From NCBI GenBank assembly GCA_030704615.1, contig CM060734.1:3784001-3848000 (forward strand): a DNA stretch of 64,000 nt. Reading direction: 5' to 3'. How positions within the stretch are numbered: position 1 is the stretch's first letter; every line of letters begins with the position of its first letter. Made by a program: the position numbers and the translations under genes. Source of the stretch: Takakia lepidozioides. Taxonomy: Eukaryota; Streptophyta; Takakiopsida; Takakiales; Takakiaceae. This document shows, one piece after another, positions 54,688 through 62,269 of the stretch. Under the pieces are notes generated by a model, which saw only the letters and a program-made list of their open reading frames with translations, ran no database searches and was not told the origin of the DNA.

Positions 54688-55869
54688 CTATCCCAAGCAG
54701 TGTGGACACAACCAATCTCCGTCAGGAACCTTCTCAAGGGGTGGTGTCAAGCATCCCATATGCCAACCCCTTGAGCACCGATCACACACCAGCATGGTGG
54801 CTGCCCCTTTGGCAGACCCACAGAGCATGCACCTCAAACCTGCAGGTACCACTGCCAAGTTTGGGTCAACTCTGCCATCGACATTGGGAAGGTGACATGG
54901 CGCACAATTACGCACATGGTCTTTCCAAGTCATGCCATCCCGACCCTCTAAGATCAGGACCCCTGAGGGCAACACCTCTCGAACCCTCAGAATAACACGC
55001 CCTGCAGTAACATCCAGAGTCGTAGGAGCAGTCTGCTGCAAATAAACATAGTCACCAGGGCTAAACCTCCGAACCCCAGGACGATATCCTCCACCACGTA
55101 TAGTGGCATACCTCAACGTATCACGGTGTTGTGCAATGGCAAGGTTCTCAAAAGCCATGGGCATGACTTTCTTGAACAACTCTGCACGCTGATCACATGC
55201 ACGTACCCACATGTCCGGATCGTCAAGGTTAAGGACTTGAGCAGTGTCCCTACGAATGGCTGCAGGCAAATCCGGCTCTCGGCCAAAGAGAAGGAAATAT
55301 GGTGAGAAGGAGGCAAGTGATGCTTGTTTGCTGAACCTGTAGCCCATGGCTAACCAAGGAACCTGAAGATCCCAATCTCCTAGGTGTCCCTTCTGCAAGC
55401 CATACTTGCGCAAACCCCTCTTCACCGTCTGAACAACTCTCTCTGCTAAGCCATCGGCCTCAGGATGATCCCGAGAAGTGGTGCGGTGGTCTATCAAGGC
55501 TTTATCACACAAAGCCTGAAACTCCCCCAAGAACTCTCTCCCTTGGTCCGTGAGTACCTCAGCTGGAGCACCAAATCGGCTAAGCACACGATCCAAGAAT
55601 GCATACGCAGCCCCCTCACTAGCCTTGTCAGGCAATGGAACCAACTCAATCCACTTGGAGAAGTGCTCCACCATCACCAACACATATCTGTGGTGGCGCA
55701 TAGTCAGTGGCAACGGTCCTGCGAAGTCAAGACTCCACCTGTAGCCCAATCCCATGATTGGTAAAGGATGCAACTGTGGTGTAGGGGCGTTGAATGAAGC
55801 ACGCACCCTGTCACACACCATGCACCTAGCCACAAATGTTGCACCTCTGTATGCATACCACGCCACCAA
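54688..55869 (-). CDS. integrase core with C-terminal PHD finger
   Basis: This frame opens at the second half of the HHCC zinc finger (ARCMVCDRVRASF). It carries the DDE core: YRWSLDFAGPLPL (first Asp), PAEVLTDQGREFLGEFQAL (second Asp), and RDHPEADGLAERVVQTVKRG with the Glu. A beta-barrel-like C-terminal domain follows (FSPGDYVYLQQTA). The last ~47 residues (about 54691-54831) are a Cys4-His-Cys3 PHD finger: CMLC...MLVCDRCSRGWHMGC...DGDWLCPHC. PHD fingers read histone H3 tails, so this may replace the chromodomain of chromoviruses in target choice. The upstream HHCC half (HAHEELGHFGVRRTH) is in the preceding frame; a -1 change near 55840-55860 lies between. As sequenced, that break would disable integrase unless bypassed. 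Confidence 0.9.
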   Translation of the reverse strand: MVAWYAYRGATFVARCMVCDRVRASFNAPTPQLHPLPIMGLGYRWSLDFAGPLPLTMRHHRYVLVMVEHFSKWIELVPLPDKASEGAAYAFLDRVLSRFGAPAEVLTDQGREFLGEFQALCDKALIDHRTTSRDHPEADGLAERVVQTVKRGLRKYGLQKGHLGDWDLQVPWLAMGYRFSKQASLASFSPYFLLFGREPDLPAAIRRDTAQVLNLDDPDMWVRACDQRAELFKKVMPMAFENLAIAQHRDTLRYATIRGGGYRPGVRRFSPGDYVYLQQTAPTTLDVTAGRVILRVREVLPSGVLILEGRDGMTWKDHVRNCAPCHLPNVDGRVDPNLAVVPAGLRCMLCGSAKGAATMLVCDRCSRGWHMGCLTPPLEKVPDGDWLCPHCLG

Positions 55870-57821
55870 TACTGCCCTTGCAGTAAACTGTGAGTGCGTC
55901 GCACTCCAAAATGCCCCAACTCCTCATGGGCATGCCGCACTAACCGTGCACGCTGTGTGGGGTGAGGCACAATCCTCACCCGACCATCCTCCCACACTCG
56001 AAGTAGGTGTATCCCCTCCCACTTGAACCTCTTGGCTCGTTGCAGGATCCGATCCCTCTCCCTGGCAGTCACAATGGCTGCCGTGTCTCCCGTGCGGAGG
56101 TAGTCCAACACAGCCGAATCCTCATGTATATCTCTGGCACCACCTAGCTCATCACTAGCCTCAGGGTCCTCAGACACTCCGTCTACAGTCATCCCTGTTG
56201 TAGGTCCAATCTGACCTCCCGATGCCAAGATACACAAAAATGCAGATGCGTGCCATCCCGGCACCATCTCCTCGTCCGTCTCACCATGCCACCGAGCTCC
56301 AGTGTCATCCTGCTGGCTCATGCATGGATTGCGACTCAATCCATCCGCATCCCGATTGACCAAACCCGGTCGATGCACAACCTGAAAGTCATACTCCTGG
56401 AGTATAAGTGCCCACCGTGCAAGCTTCCCCGTAAGCTTGTCTGACTCCATCAACCACTTGAGTGGCTGGTGATCCGTGACAAGGGTGAAAAGATTGCCGT
56501 ATAGATAGCACCTGAAGTGTGCCACGGCCCACACTGCAGCTAAGCACTCTCCCTCATATGAGCTGTACTTAGCCTCTGCAGCGTTGTTCGAGCGGCTAGC
56601 GTAAGCCACTACGAACTCTCTTCCCTCATCATCCACCTGTGTGAGCACCGCTCCAAGCCCCAGCATGCTCCAATCCGTATGCAGCTGAAAGGGACGCCCC
56701 CTGATAGGTCGTCTCAAGATAGGCGCCGAGGTCAACCTCACCTTGAGCTCTTGAAAAGCTCGTTCCTGCTCATCTTCCCACTGCCACTCCTGGTCCACCT
56801 TGGTCAGCTTGGTTAGAGCCTTTGCAATGGTACTAAATCCCTTGACAAACCGTCTATAATAGTTTGCCAACCCCATGAAAGCTCGAACTCGGCTCACATC
56901 CGTGGGGCGTGGAATTTGTGCAATGGCCTCTACCTTAGTCTGCTGTACCCCCAATCCTCCAGGATATATCATGTGACCCAGATACTCAATCTGGTTGTGG
57001 AAAAACTTGCACTTCCCCGGATGCAACTTCAATCCGTGCGCTCTCAAGCGCTCCAATACCACCTGAAGGTGTCTCTCATGCTCCTCCATCGTAACACTAA
57101 AGATGATGATGTCATCTATGTAGCACCGAGCAAAGTCCACCCCTGCTAGAATCCTATCCATGACTCTCTGAAACTCTGCAGGAGCATTCTTAAGCCCAAA
57201 TGGTAAGAACCGCCACTGATATAGGCAATCCTTGCCGTGCTCATTGATCCCCCAGAATGTCGTCTTCTGCTTGTCCGCCTCCTTGATTGGCAACTGGTGA
57301 TATCCGGATCGTAAATCCAAAGTGCTAAAGGCCTTAGCATGCCCGATGGCATCAAAGATCTCCTCTGGTGTTGGCATGGCATACTTATCGGACTTGGTCT
57401 GACGATTTACAGGCCGGTAATCACCGCACATACGTCTCTCCGTCCAATTGCCATAGACATCCTTCTTGGCTGGCATCACTGTGGCTGAAGCATACTCTCC
57501 ACCAGAGAGCTCCACCAAACCTGCCTCCCAGAGATCTTGAGTCCTCATCTGAATCAAAGACCTCTCCATGTCACTGTATCTATAGGGTCTCCGAAAGATT
57601 GGCGTGTCAGTGGCCAACTCAATACGGATCTCTTGACCCTTCAGTGCTCCCAAGTCCTTCAAACTGAAGGCAAAGCAATTCCTGTAAGCCCTCAGGAACC
57701 GCCGTATACGTCGTCTCTCTCCTCCGGTGACAATGGGTCCAATGTCAGGCTCCCAATTGTCCTCCGTAACTACAACCTTAAGTCCAGTGGGCTTAGAGGT
57801 AGAGGACGCGTCCCGTGGTTG
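55704..57821 (-). CDS. reverse transcriptase, RNase H and integrase N-terminus
   Basis: The frame is open from just after the UAG at 57822-57824 (QPRDASSTSKPTGLKVVV) with no need for its own start. [61 protein letters not shown] (first Asp), WRFLPFGLKNAPAEFQRVMD, and CYIDDIIIF (YIDD). Ty3-type YLGHMIYPGG and MGLANYYRRFVKGFSTIAK follow. RNase H: FQLHTDWSMLGLGAVLTQ, YSSYEGECLAAVWAV and LVTDHQPLKWL supply Asp, Glu and Asp. Then the integrase zinc finger's two His. All residues needed for activity are visible. Expression would be as a readthrough extension of the protease-DNMT polyprotein. Confidence 0.92.
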   Translation of the reverse strand, partial: QPRDASSTSKPTGLKVVVTEDNWEPDIGPIVTGGERRRIRRFLRAYRNCFAFSLKDLGALKGQEIRIELATDTPIFRRPYRYSDMERSLIQMRTQDLWEAGLVELSGGEYASATVMPAKKDVYGNWTERRMCGDYRPVNRQTKSDKYAMPTPEEIFDAIGHAKAFSTLDLRSGYHQLPIKEADKQKTTFWGINEHGKDCLYQWRFLPFGLKNAPAEFQRVMDRILAGVDFARCYIDDIIIFSVTMEEHERHLQVVLERLRAHGLKLHPGKCKFFHNQIEYLGHMIYPGGLGVQQTKVEAIAQIPRPTDVSRVRAFMGLANYYRRFVKGFSTIAKALTKLTKVDQEWQWEDEQERAFQELKVRLTSAPILRRPIRGRPFQLHTDWSMLGLGAVLTQVDDEGREFVVAYASRSNNAAEAKYSSYEGECLAAVWAVAHFRCYLYGNLFTLVTDHQPLKWLMESDKLTGKLARWALILQEYDFQVVHRPGLVNRDADGLSRNPCMSQQDDTGARWHGETDEEMVPGWHASAFLCILASGGQIGPTTGMTVDGVSEDPEASDELGGARDIHEDSAVLDYLRTGDTAAIVTARERDRILQRAKRFKWEGIHLLRVWEDGRVRIVPHPTQRARLVRHAHEELGHFGVRRTHSLLQGQYWWRGMHTEVQHLWLGAWCVTGCVLHSTPLHHSCILYQSWDWATGGVLTSQDRCH

Positions 57822-57824
57822 CTA
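57816..57824 (-). promoter_or_regulatory. in-frame UAG with CAA CCA: readthrough-type context
   Basis: GCA TAG CAA CCA separates the DNMT and RT coding regions in the same frame, and both sides are open. UAG-CAR-YYA is the readthrough context of tobamoviruses, and CAA-CCA fits it exactly. Retroelements commonly make Pol by suppression at such a stop. A simple nonsense mutation is the alternative. Confidence 0.6.
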
Positions 57825-59190
57825 TGCTGCAACCTCTTGAGCAGTACTCCCTACCTGCTCAGTCAATGACAAGGTATCATCCTGCCCCATCATCTCATCC
57901 TTGAGGACCTCCTCAACTCGAGAAGAATCCCCAACCTCATCCATCACAGCCGCCTTGGCTGCCAACTCCCTCTGAACCTCGAGCACCTCCCACGTGTGCC
58001 ATGGATGCATGCACCCCGTGGTCCTCATATGCTCGCCCCCACTCACTGCCTGTACCGTCTCGGTAGGCAGAGAGACCATTGAGGGAAGTGTATTCCGCAC
58101 TCTGCGTTGCTCAGCTAGAGCCAAGCTGATAATCCAGGTCAAGCAATTGAGATCCATTGCTTGCCCCAACACTTGACGACGTGATGCCTCAGAAAGAGAC
58201 GACACCGCCGTGGTACCAGTGGTAAAACCCATTGCCCGCTCACGCTCGTCAGCATTAGGCTCCACTAACTGCTGCAACTGAGCATCCCACAGGAGGCCAG
58301 GTCCACTATCCCGGAAAGCATGCGATCCTGGGAAGCTGAGCAGTGTAGGTAATGCTGCTCGTGGTTGACCCACCTTGTTGACCACTGCCAAAGGCGAACG
58401 GTCATCGTGTCTCACACGTTGAGACTGCCTCCCTGTGTCCAGAATGTTATCCACTGTGAGATGTGCTGGCCGCTGCACCCCATCAAATGCACGCTTGAGC
58501 AGTGCGGGTGGCATCATGTTAGTCCACCATAGCCGTGGACGATGAGCCCGTGACCCCACTGTAGCTGCATCTAGCAACACTGCTGACCCAAGCCACGACC
58601 GGACTTGATGCACACTGGCCATCACCCTGGCCCGAGAATCGCCCATCAGTGGCACATTCTCCAAGATGTATGCTGGAGATACAGCTTGATGAAGCTGCAA
58701 GTGGCGCAAAACCCGCACCATCTCCCAAAACAGACCCGACCTCGAGTCTCGCAATCCATTGCCATGCCCGGCTGATGAATGCCCTTGGCAGGGCCAACCT
58801 GCCACTACCAGATCAATGGAGCCAACCCGCTCCAAATCCTGCGCCCCCAGCAACGAAATGTCTGCTGGCAAGGCCTGCTGATATCCACGAATTGCAGACA
58901 CCGACAACAACTCAGGGTACCGCTGCACCAACTGAGCAACATGGCGAAGTGAAACGCGTCGTGCAGTCTCATCCCTCTCCACATACAGGTAACGCCGAAC
59001 TCGTACACCTGCCTGTAACACAGCAGCCAATCCGGTGCTGATCCCGCCAAACAAGTCCAGAAGACAAATGCCTTCATCCGGAGACTGCCACACAATAGGT
59101 GTGGTGTCCAATGGAGACAATTGAGGTGGTCCTGGTGCAATCCCCACACTCTCCTCCTCTCTGACGGTACAAAAGCCTCCACCCAGGCTT
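57822..59190 (-). CDS. C5 cytosine DNA methyltransferase domain (retrotransposon-borne)
   Basis: Motifs are in canonical order, so it is not the rearranged DRM type. Motif I ICLLDLFGGISTGLAAVLQA binds AdoMet; YLYVERDE is motif II. Motif IV DLVVAGWPCQGHSSAG carries the catalytic Cys (about 58788-58790), followed by GLRDSRSGLFWEMVRVL. Motif VI YILENVPLMG has the Glu, motif VIII HRPRLWWTN, and motif IX-X-like PNADERERAMGFTTG and RRQVLGQAMDLNCLTWI. It resembles DNMT3-type de novo enzymes in motif I and spacing; a target-recognition region lies between VIII and IX. The frame has no ATG before residue 143, beyond the catalytic Cys, so it must be reached from the protease frame. It would methylate cytosines in element or target DNA. 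Confidence 0.93.
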
Positions 59191-60127
59191 GTTGCACCCG
59201 TCGATCAGCATCCCGCTGCAAATCCTTGCTCGTGCCCCACAATGGAGTCTGAGCAACCATGGTAGGCAACTCCGCCATACCATACATGTCATCCTGCTCT
59301 CCCGGAGGTGGTACATCCTCTGAATGAGCATTGCCCTCAAGCAACTCTCTAGGCCAACTCACTGCCGCTGTGAATGCTGCTAGTGTCGGCATCTTGCCTC
59401 GCTGGGCAACCGCAACTCCTCCTATGAACGTCACAGGGAGCTGCACACGCCGGCCCTCCCCTGACTGCCATGCAGGCCTATAGGAAGCTGACTCCTCCCA
59501 AAAATCCAGGGTGAAGCCCATGGGGTACAACACTGCCCCACCAACCAGGACATCGTATGAGACTGCGTCTGTCACAATGGCCTTGGCTCGCATCACTGAG
59601 CCATCTGTAGGGTGATCCGGCCGTAGTCTGATAGCCAACTCATGCCGTGTCATGCCCCGAGCCTGCTCCGATCCTCCCAGAGACGTCTGTATCTGGAAAG
59701 GACAAGGCTCCATATCCGCCTCCGTGAGGCCCAAGCCTGCAATAGCAGCTCTGCCCAGCATCAGTGGCTGAGCTCCCGAGTCCAACAAGACTCGCAGTGG
59801 CCGGTACCTCTTGCCTGCCGGTCCACTCAAACAGAAAATGCCATCCTGGTTGTCTAACATGACAACTCCAGGTGTCACCATGGCGCGCTCAATGGCTGGC
59901 CTAGCTGGCAGCTCCATCAACCTGGCAGCTGCAGCTTGCCATGGCGCCGCCGTGGCAGTCTTGACCCTCAAATCCGAGGATCCCTCCGGCACTACACCTC
60001 CCACTATCTCCGCAGAAGATGAAGTAACCTCCCCACTCTCACAGAGTGTAGCTGCCAGCCTGAACACCTCAGCTGGTCTTACCCCGGCGTCGCAATCATG
60101 GTAGCCGAGAACAATGGAGCCTGGCAC
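58805..60127 (-). CDS. retropepsin-type aspartyl protease
   Basis: YRPLRVLLDSGAQPLMLGRA holds the D-S-G-A catalytic loop (about 59771-59782). The fold continues with ELAIRLRP, KAIVTDAVSYDVLVGGAVLY (second conserved strand and flap-end Gly) and VQLPVTFIGGVAV. A ~100-residue N-terminal region with VMLDNQDGIFCLSGPAGK precedes it. The frame starts with GTG in a 49-base overlap with the NC frame, so entry by a -1 shift is more natural than a separate start. The tail overlaps the DNMT frame (EAFVPSERRRVWG and on) until a stop at 58805. It processes Gag and Gag-Pol. Confidence 0.88.
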   Translation of the reverse strand: MPGSIVLGYHDCDAGVRPAEVFRLAATLCESGEVTSSSAEIVGGVVPEGSSDLRVKTATAAPWQAAAARLMELPARPAIERAMVTPGVVMLDNQDGIFCLSGPAGKRYRPLRVLLDSGAQPLMLGRAAIAGLGLTEADMEPCPFQIQTSLGGSEQARGMTRHELAIRLRPDHPTDGSVMRAKAIVTDAVSYDVLVGGAVLYPMGFTLDFWEESASYRPAWQSGEGRRVQLPVTFIGGVAVAQRGKMPTLAAFTAAVSWPRELLEGNAHSEDVPPPGEQDDMYGMAELPTMVAQTPLWGTSKDLQRDADRRVQQAWVEAFVPSERRRVWGLHQDHLNCLHWTPHLLCGSLRMKAFVFWTCLAGSAPDWLLCYRQVYEFGVTCMWRGMRLHDAFHFAMLLSWCSGTLSCCRCLQFVDISRPCQQTFRCWGRRIWSGLAPLIW

Positions 60128-60960
60128 ACAGATGTGGCCGCTCCTAGCAGCACACTAGCTGCCGTAGCCTTGGCAACACTAGGTAGTGGTGCTACCCGTG
60201 TAGCTCTCCCCAATGGCATAGTAACCTCCGCCTCGGTAATAGTCGGGCGAGAACTAGGTGCCATGGATGGCGTCGACACTGTCTCCGCCAATGTGAATGA
60301 CTGAGGAAGCCTAGCCTGACGGCTTGCCTCCCCACGCTGTGGATCCAACTCCACCTCTGCACCTCGTGGCTCAGGAACTCGTGCTGCTCCTCGAGTCACG
60401 GCTGCAGCAGACTCCACCTGCACTAGTGGTAGTGCTGCTCCACACATGAATCCCATGCCTCCCATATCTCCTCCCTCAGGAGCAGGAGGTGGACCATCCG
60501 GCCTTAGAGCCGGTACCACCTGAGCTGTAGCCATGGCAGCGAGCCTCTGCTCTAGCTGCTGAAGCCGGTTGGCCATGCCTTGGTCAACACCCTGACCTCC
60601 GCGTCCTTGGCCACGTTGAGCTTGCCCTTGGCCTGCACCTCGTGGCTGGCCACCTCGTCCTCTCTGGGCTGCTCCACCTCGCCCCCGGCCACCATTGTTC
60701 CCTTGGAACTGGCCTGGGCGCAACTCAGGATGCAAACCATAACACTGGGCCTCTCCATGCCCGTGCTTGCCACAATGCCCACACTGCAACTGTGCAGGCT
60801 GTGCATGTGCCGACCCTTTGCCTCCCTCTGGGCAATCCTTCTTGACATGGGGTCCTCCACATGTCCAGCACACCACATCCGCCCGTTGTTGGCCAGCAAA
60901 TGAAGGGAGAGACCCCTGCATTGAGGTCCTCTCTGCCCTTCCCTGAGCTTCACCTGAGCC
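60079..60960 (-). CDS. nucleocapsid region with two zinc knuckles
   Basis: CWTCGGPHVKKDC (CX2CX3HX4C) and CGHCGKHGHGEAQC (CX2CX4HX4C) are followed by an Arg/Gly-rich RNA-binding stretch (GGRGRGGAAQRGRGG), a coiled-coil-like LQQLEQRLAAMATAQ and a Pro/Ala linker. It lies in the -1 register relative to the capsid frame, as in copy 1 at 257-538. ATG at 60921 is available, but in copy 1 the same position is GTG with a stop just upstream, so translation more likely arrives by frameshift or splicing. It binds element RNA. Confidence 0.87.
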   Translation of the reverse strand, partial: GSGEAQGRAERTSMQGSLPSFAGQQRADVVCWTCGGPHVKKDCPEGGKGSAHAQPAQLQCGHCGKHGHGEAQCYGLHPELRPGQFQGNNGGRGRGGAAQRGRGGQPRGAGQGQAQRGQGRGGQGVDQGMANRLQQLEQRLAAMATAQVVPALRPDGPPPAPEGGDMGGMGFMCGAALPLVQVESAAAVTRGAARVPEPRGAEVELDPQRGEASRQARLPQSFTLAETVSTPSMAPSSRPTITEAEVTMPLGRATRVAPLPSVAKATAASVLLGAATSVCQAPLFSATMIATPG

Positions 60961-61991
60961 CCCTTGTTGCCTTGAGCACGTTGAGGTAGTGGTTGGCTAG
61001 GAGCACCACTACCCCGTGGTGTCTCCTTAGCAAATCCCACCATGACCACTCGTTCCTCCACCATGTTGAGCTCTATCCGCTCTGCCAGCAAAAACACATT
61101 TGCTAAGGTGGGTTGGGCCGCTTGTAGGAGAGTTGCATCCCGCACCCTTCTCCTCAGCTCCTTGTCCAATATCCCATACCAGAATTGGACTGCCTGAGCT
61201 TCCGTAACCCCTTGGGTTACATTTATCAAGCGCCTCATGCGAGTGAAAGCCTCCCTCAAGCTCTCGGTCGGCTTCCGTTGGAACTCTTGCAAGCTCCGCA
61301 ACTTCTCTGTCCTCACCCCTTGGTAGTTCCCTCTCAACTCTTCGAAGAACTCCACAACAGGGTTGAAGGCAGGCACGGGTGCTAGTGCTGGTGCGGTAGT
61401 GGCTTGGGTGGACGTCGTAGCTACTGTACCACCAGTCCCACTGCTGCTTGCTGAAGCTGCCGGTGCAGCGGCAGGTGTAGCCACTGCCCTCGTGGCTCTA
61501 GTGCCCCTAGTGATGGAGACATAGTCGGGTGACCAGTACATCCTCCACTCCTCGATCTCAACCTCATGCCCCCGCCTGAACTCATGGTAATCATCCATAG
61601 GCGGCCCCTCAAGGTGCTGAAACAGCCCTTTCCATGCCATGAACGGCGTAAATAGTTGTGGATTGCGCATTTGCTGCAAATCACACCAACTATCAAACTC
61701 TTGGATAAAATCATCCAACTCAATGGTGCCCACCGCCCCAGAGTACCTTCGTGGCCCCTTGGTAGCTCCATACATCTCCTCCATTGTGTCCCACAACAAT
61801 GGCAAAGAAACAACTTGCACCGCCGGTATGAGCCCTCCTGATTCACAATCCGAATCAGAACCTTCCGTGGAAGACACAGGAGGTGAAGGTGGCCTAAACC
61901 GCACACCTCGTCTCGTGTACCCACTAGTATCGCTAGTGCTCGAACCGGCACTGTCCCCAGCAACTAGTGGCACCTCCGTGTTGACACTCAA
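60552..61991 (-). CDS. gag capsid
   Basis: ATG at 61991 (MSVNTEVPLVAGDSAGSS), a Ser/Pro/Glu-rich head, then MEEMYGATKGPRRYSGAV, LDDFIQEFDSWCDLQQMRNP and WKGLFQHLEGPPMDDYHEF. The retrotransposon-gag helical core follows: FFEELRGNYQGVRTEKLRSL, SLREAFTRMRRLINVTQGVT and IQ-like FWYGILDKELRRRV. After about residue 345 the frame loses similarity to copy 1, because the homologous protein continues in the -1 register (zinc knuckles). The part from there to 60552 is probably not translated as Gag-Pol. Confidence 0.9.
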   Translation of the reverse strand: MSVNTEVPLVAGDSAGSSTSDTSGYTRRGVRFRPPSPPVSSTEGSDSDCESGGLIPAVQVVSLPLLWDTMEEMYGATKGPRRYSGAVGTIELDDFIQEFDSWCDLQQMRNPQLFTPFMAWKGLFQHLEGPPMDDYHEFRRGHEVEIEEWRMYWSPDYVSITRGTRATRAVATPAAAPAASASSSGTGGTVATTSTQATTAPALAPVPAFNPVVEFFEELRGNYQGVRTEKLRSLQEFQRKPTESLREAFTRMRRLINVTQGVTEAQAVQFWYGILDKELRRRVRDATLLQAAQPTLANVFLLAERIELNMVEERVVMVGFAKETPRGSGAPSQPLPQRAQGNKGAQVKLREGQRGPQCRGLSLHLLANNGRMWCAGHVEDPMSRRIAQREAKGRHMHSLHSCSVGIVASTGMERPSVMVCILSCAQASSKGTMVAGGEVEQPREDEVASHEVQAKGKLNVAKDAEVRVLTKAWPTGFSS

Positions 61992-62269
61992 CCGGTCATG
62001 AACATGTCCCTAACCCCCTCTCCACAAGGTAACCGGGTAGAGAACCTGTTGCGGCTTATGGTTTGGAATACTAAGTTCCTAACATAGCCTACACCTGAAC
62101 TTGCATGACCATGGGAATATCATGAAGATACTCCTCAAACCGCCCTCCACGAGCTTCAAAATTCGGCCTTCCAGACCACATGCCAGTCCTTAGTCCACCA
62201 GTGCCTCCACAAGTCAGCACAGGCCATCCACAGGTCAACACGGGCCACCACAGACCAGCACAGGCCCAC

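Larger units (their letters stand above)
53726..62040 (-). mobile_element. Ty3/gypsy retrotransposon carrying a DNA cytosine methyltransferase and a PHD finger
   Basis: Order on the minus strand: leader (about 62040), gag capsid, two zinc knuckles, aspartyl protease, C5-MTase, RT, RNase H, integrase, PHD finger, polypurine tract and LTR-like end. All catalytic motifs expected for a Ty3 pol are present. The reading frame steps to -1 at gag/NC, NC/PR, PR/DNMT and inside the integrase zinc finger; DNMT and RT share one frame separated by a UAG. A second, partial copy exists at 1-1626. It is inserted at hairpin array C. A 51-bp satellite (62.27-63.52 kb) lies beyond the leader. Confidence 0.9.

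Noticed and set aside
57822-59190. Host DRM-type methyltransferase gene interrupted by a transposon
   Set aside because: Motif order is canonical (I before IV, VI, VIII, IX-X), not rearranged, and the frame runs directly from protease and into RT of the same strand and register.
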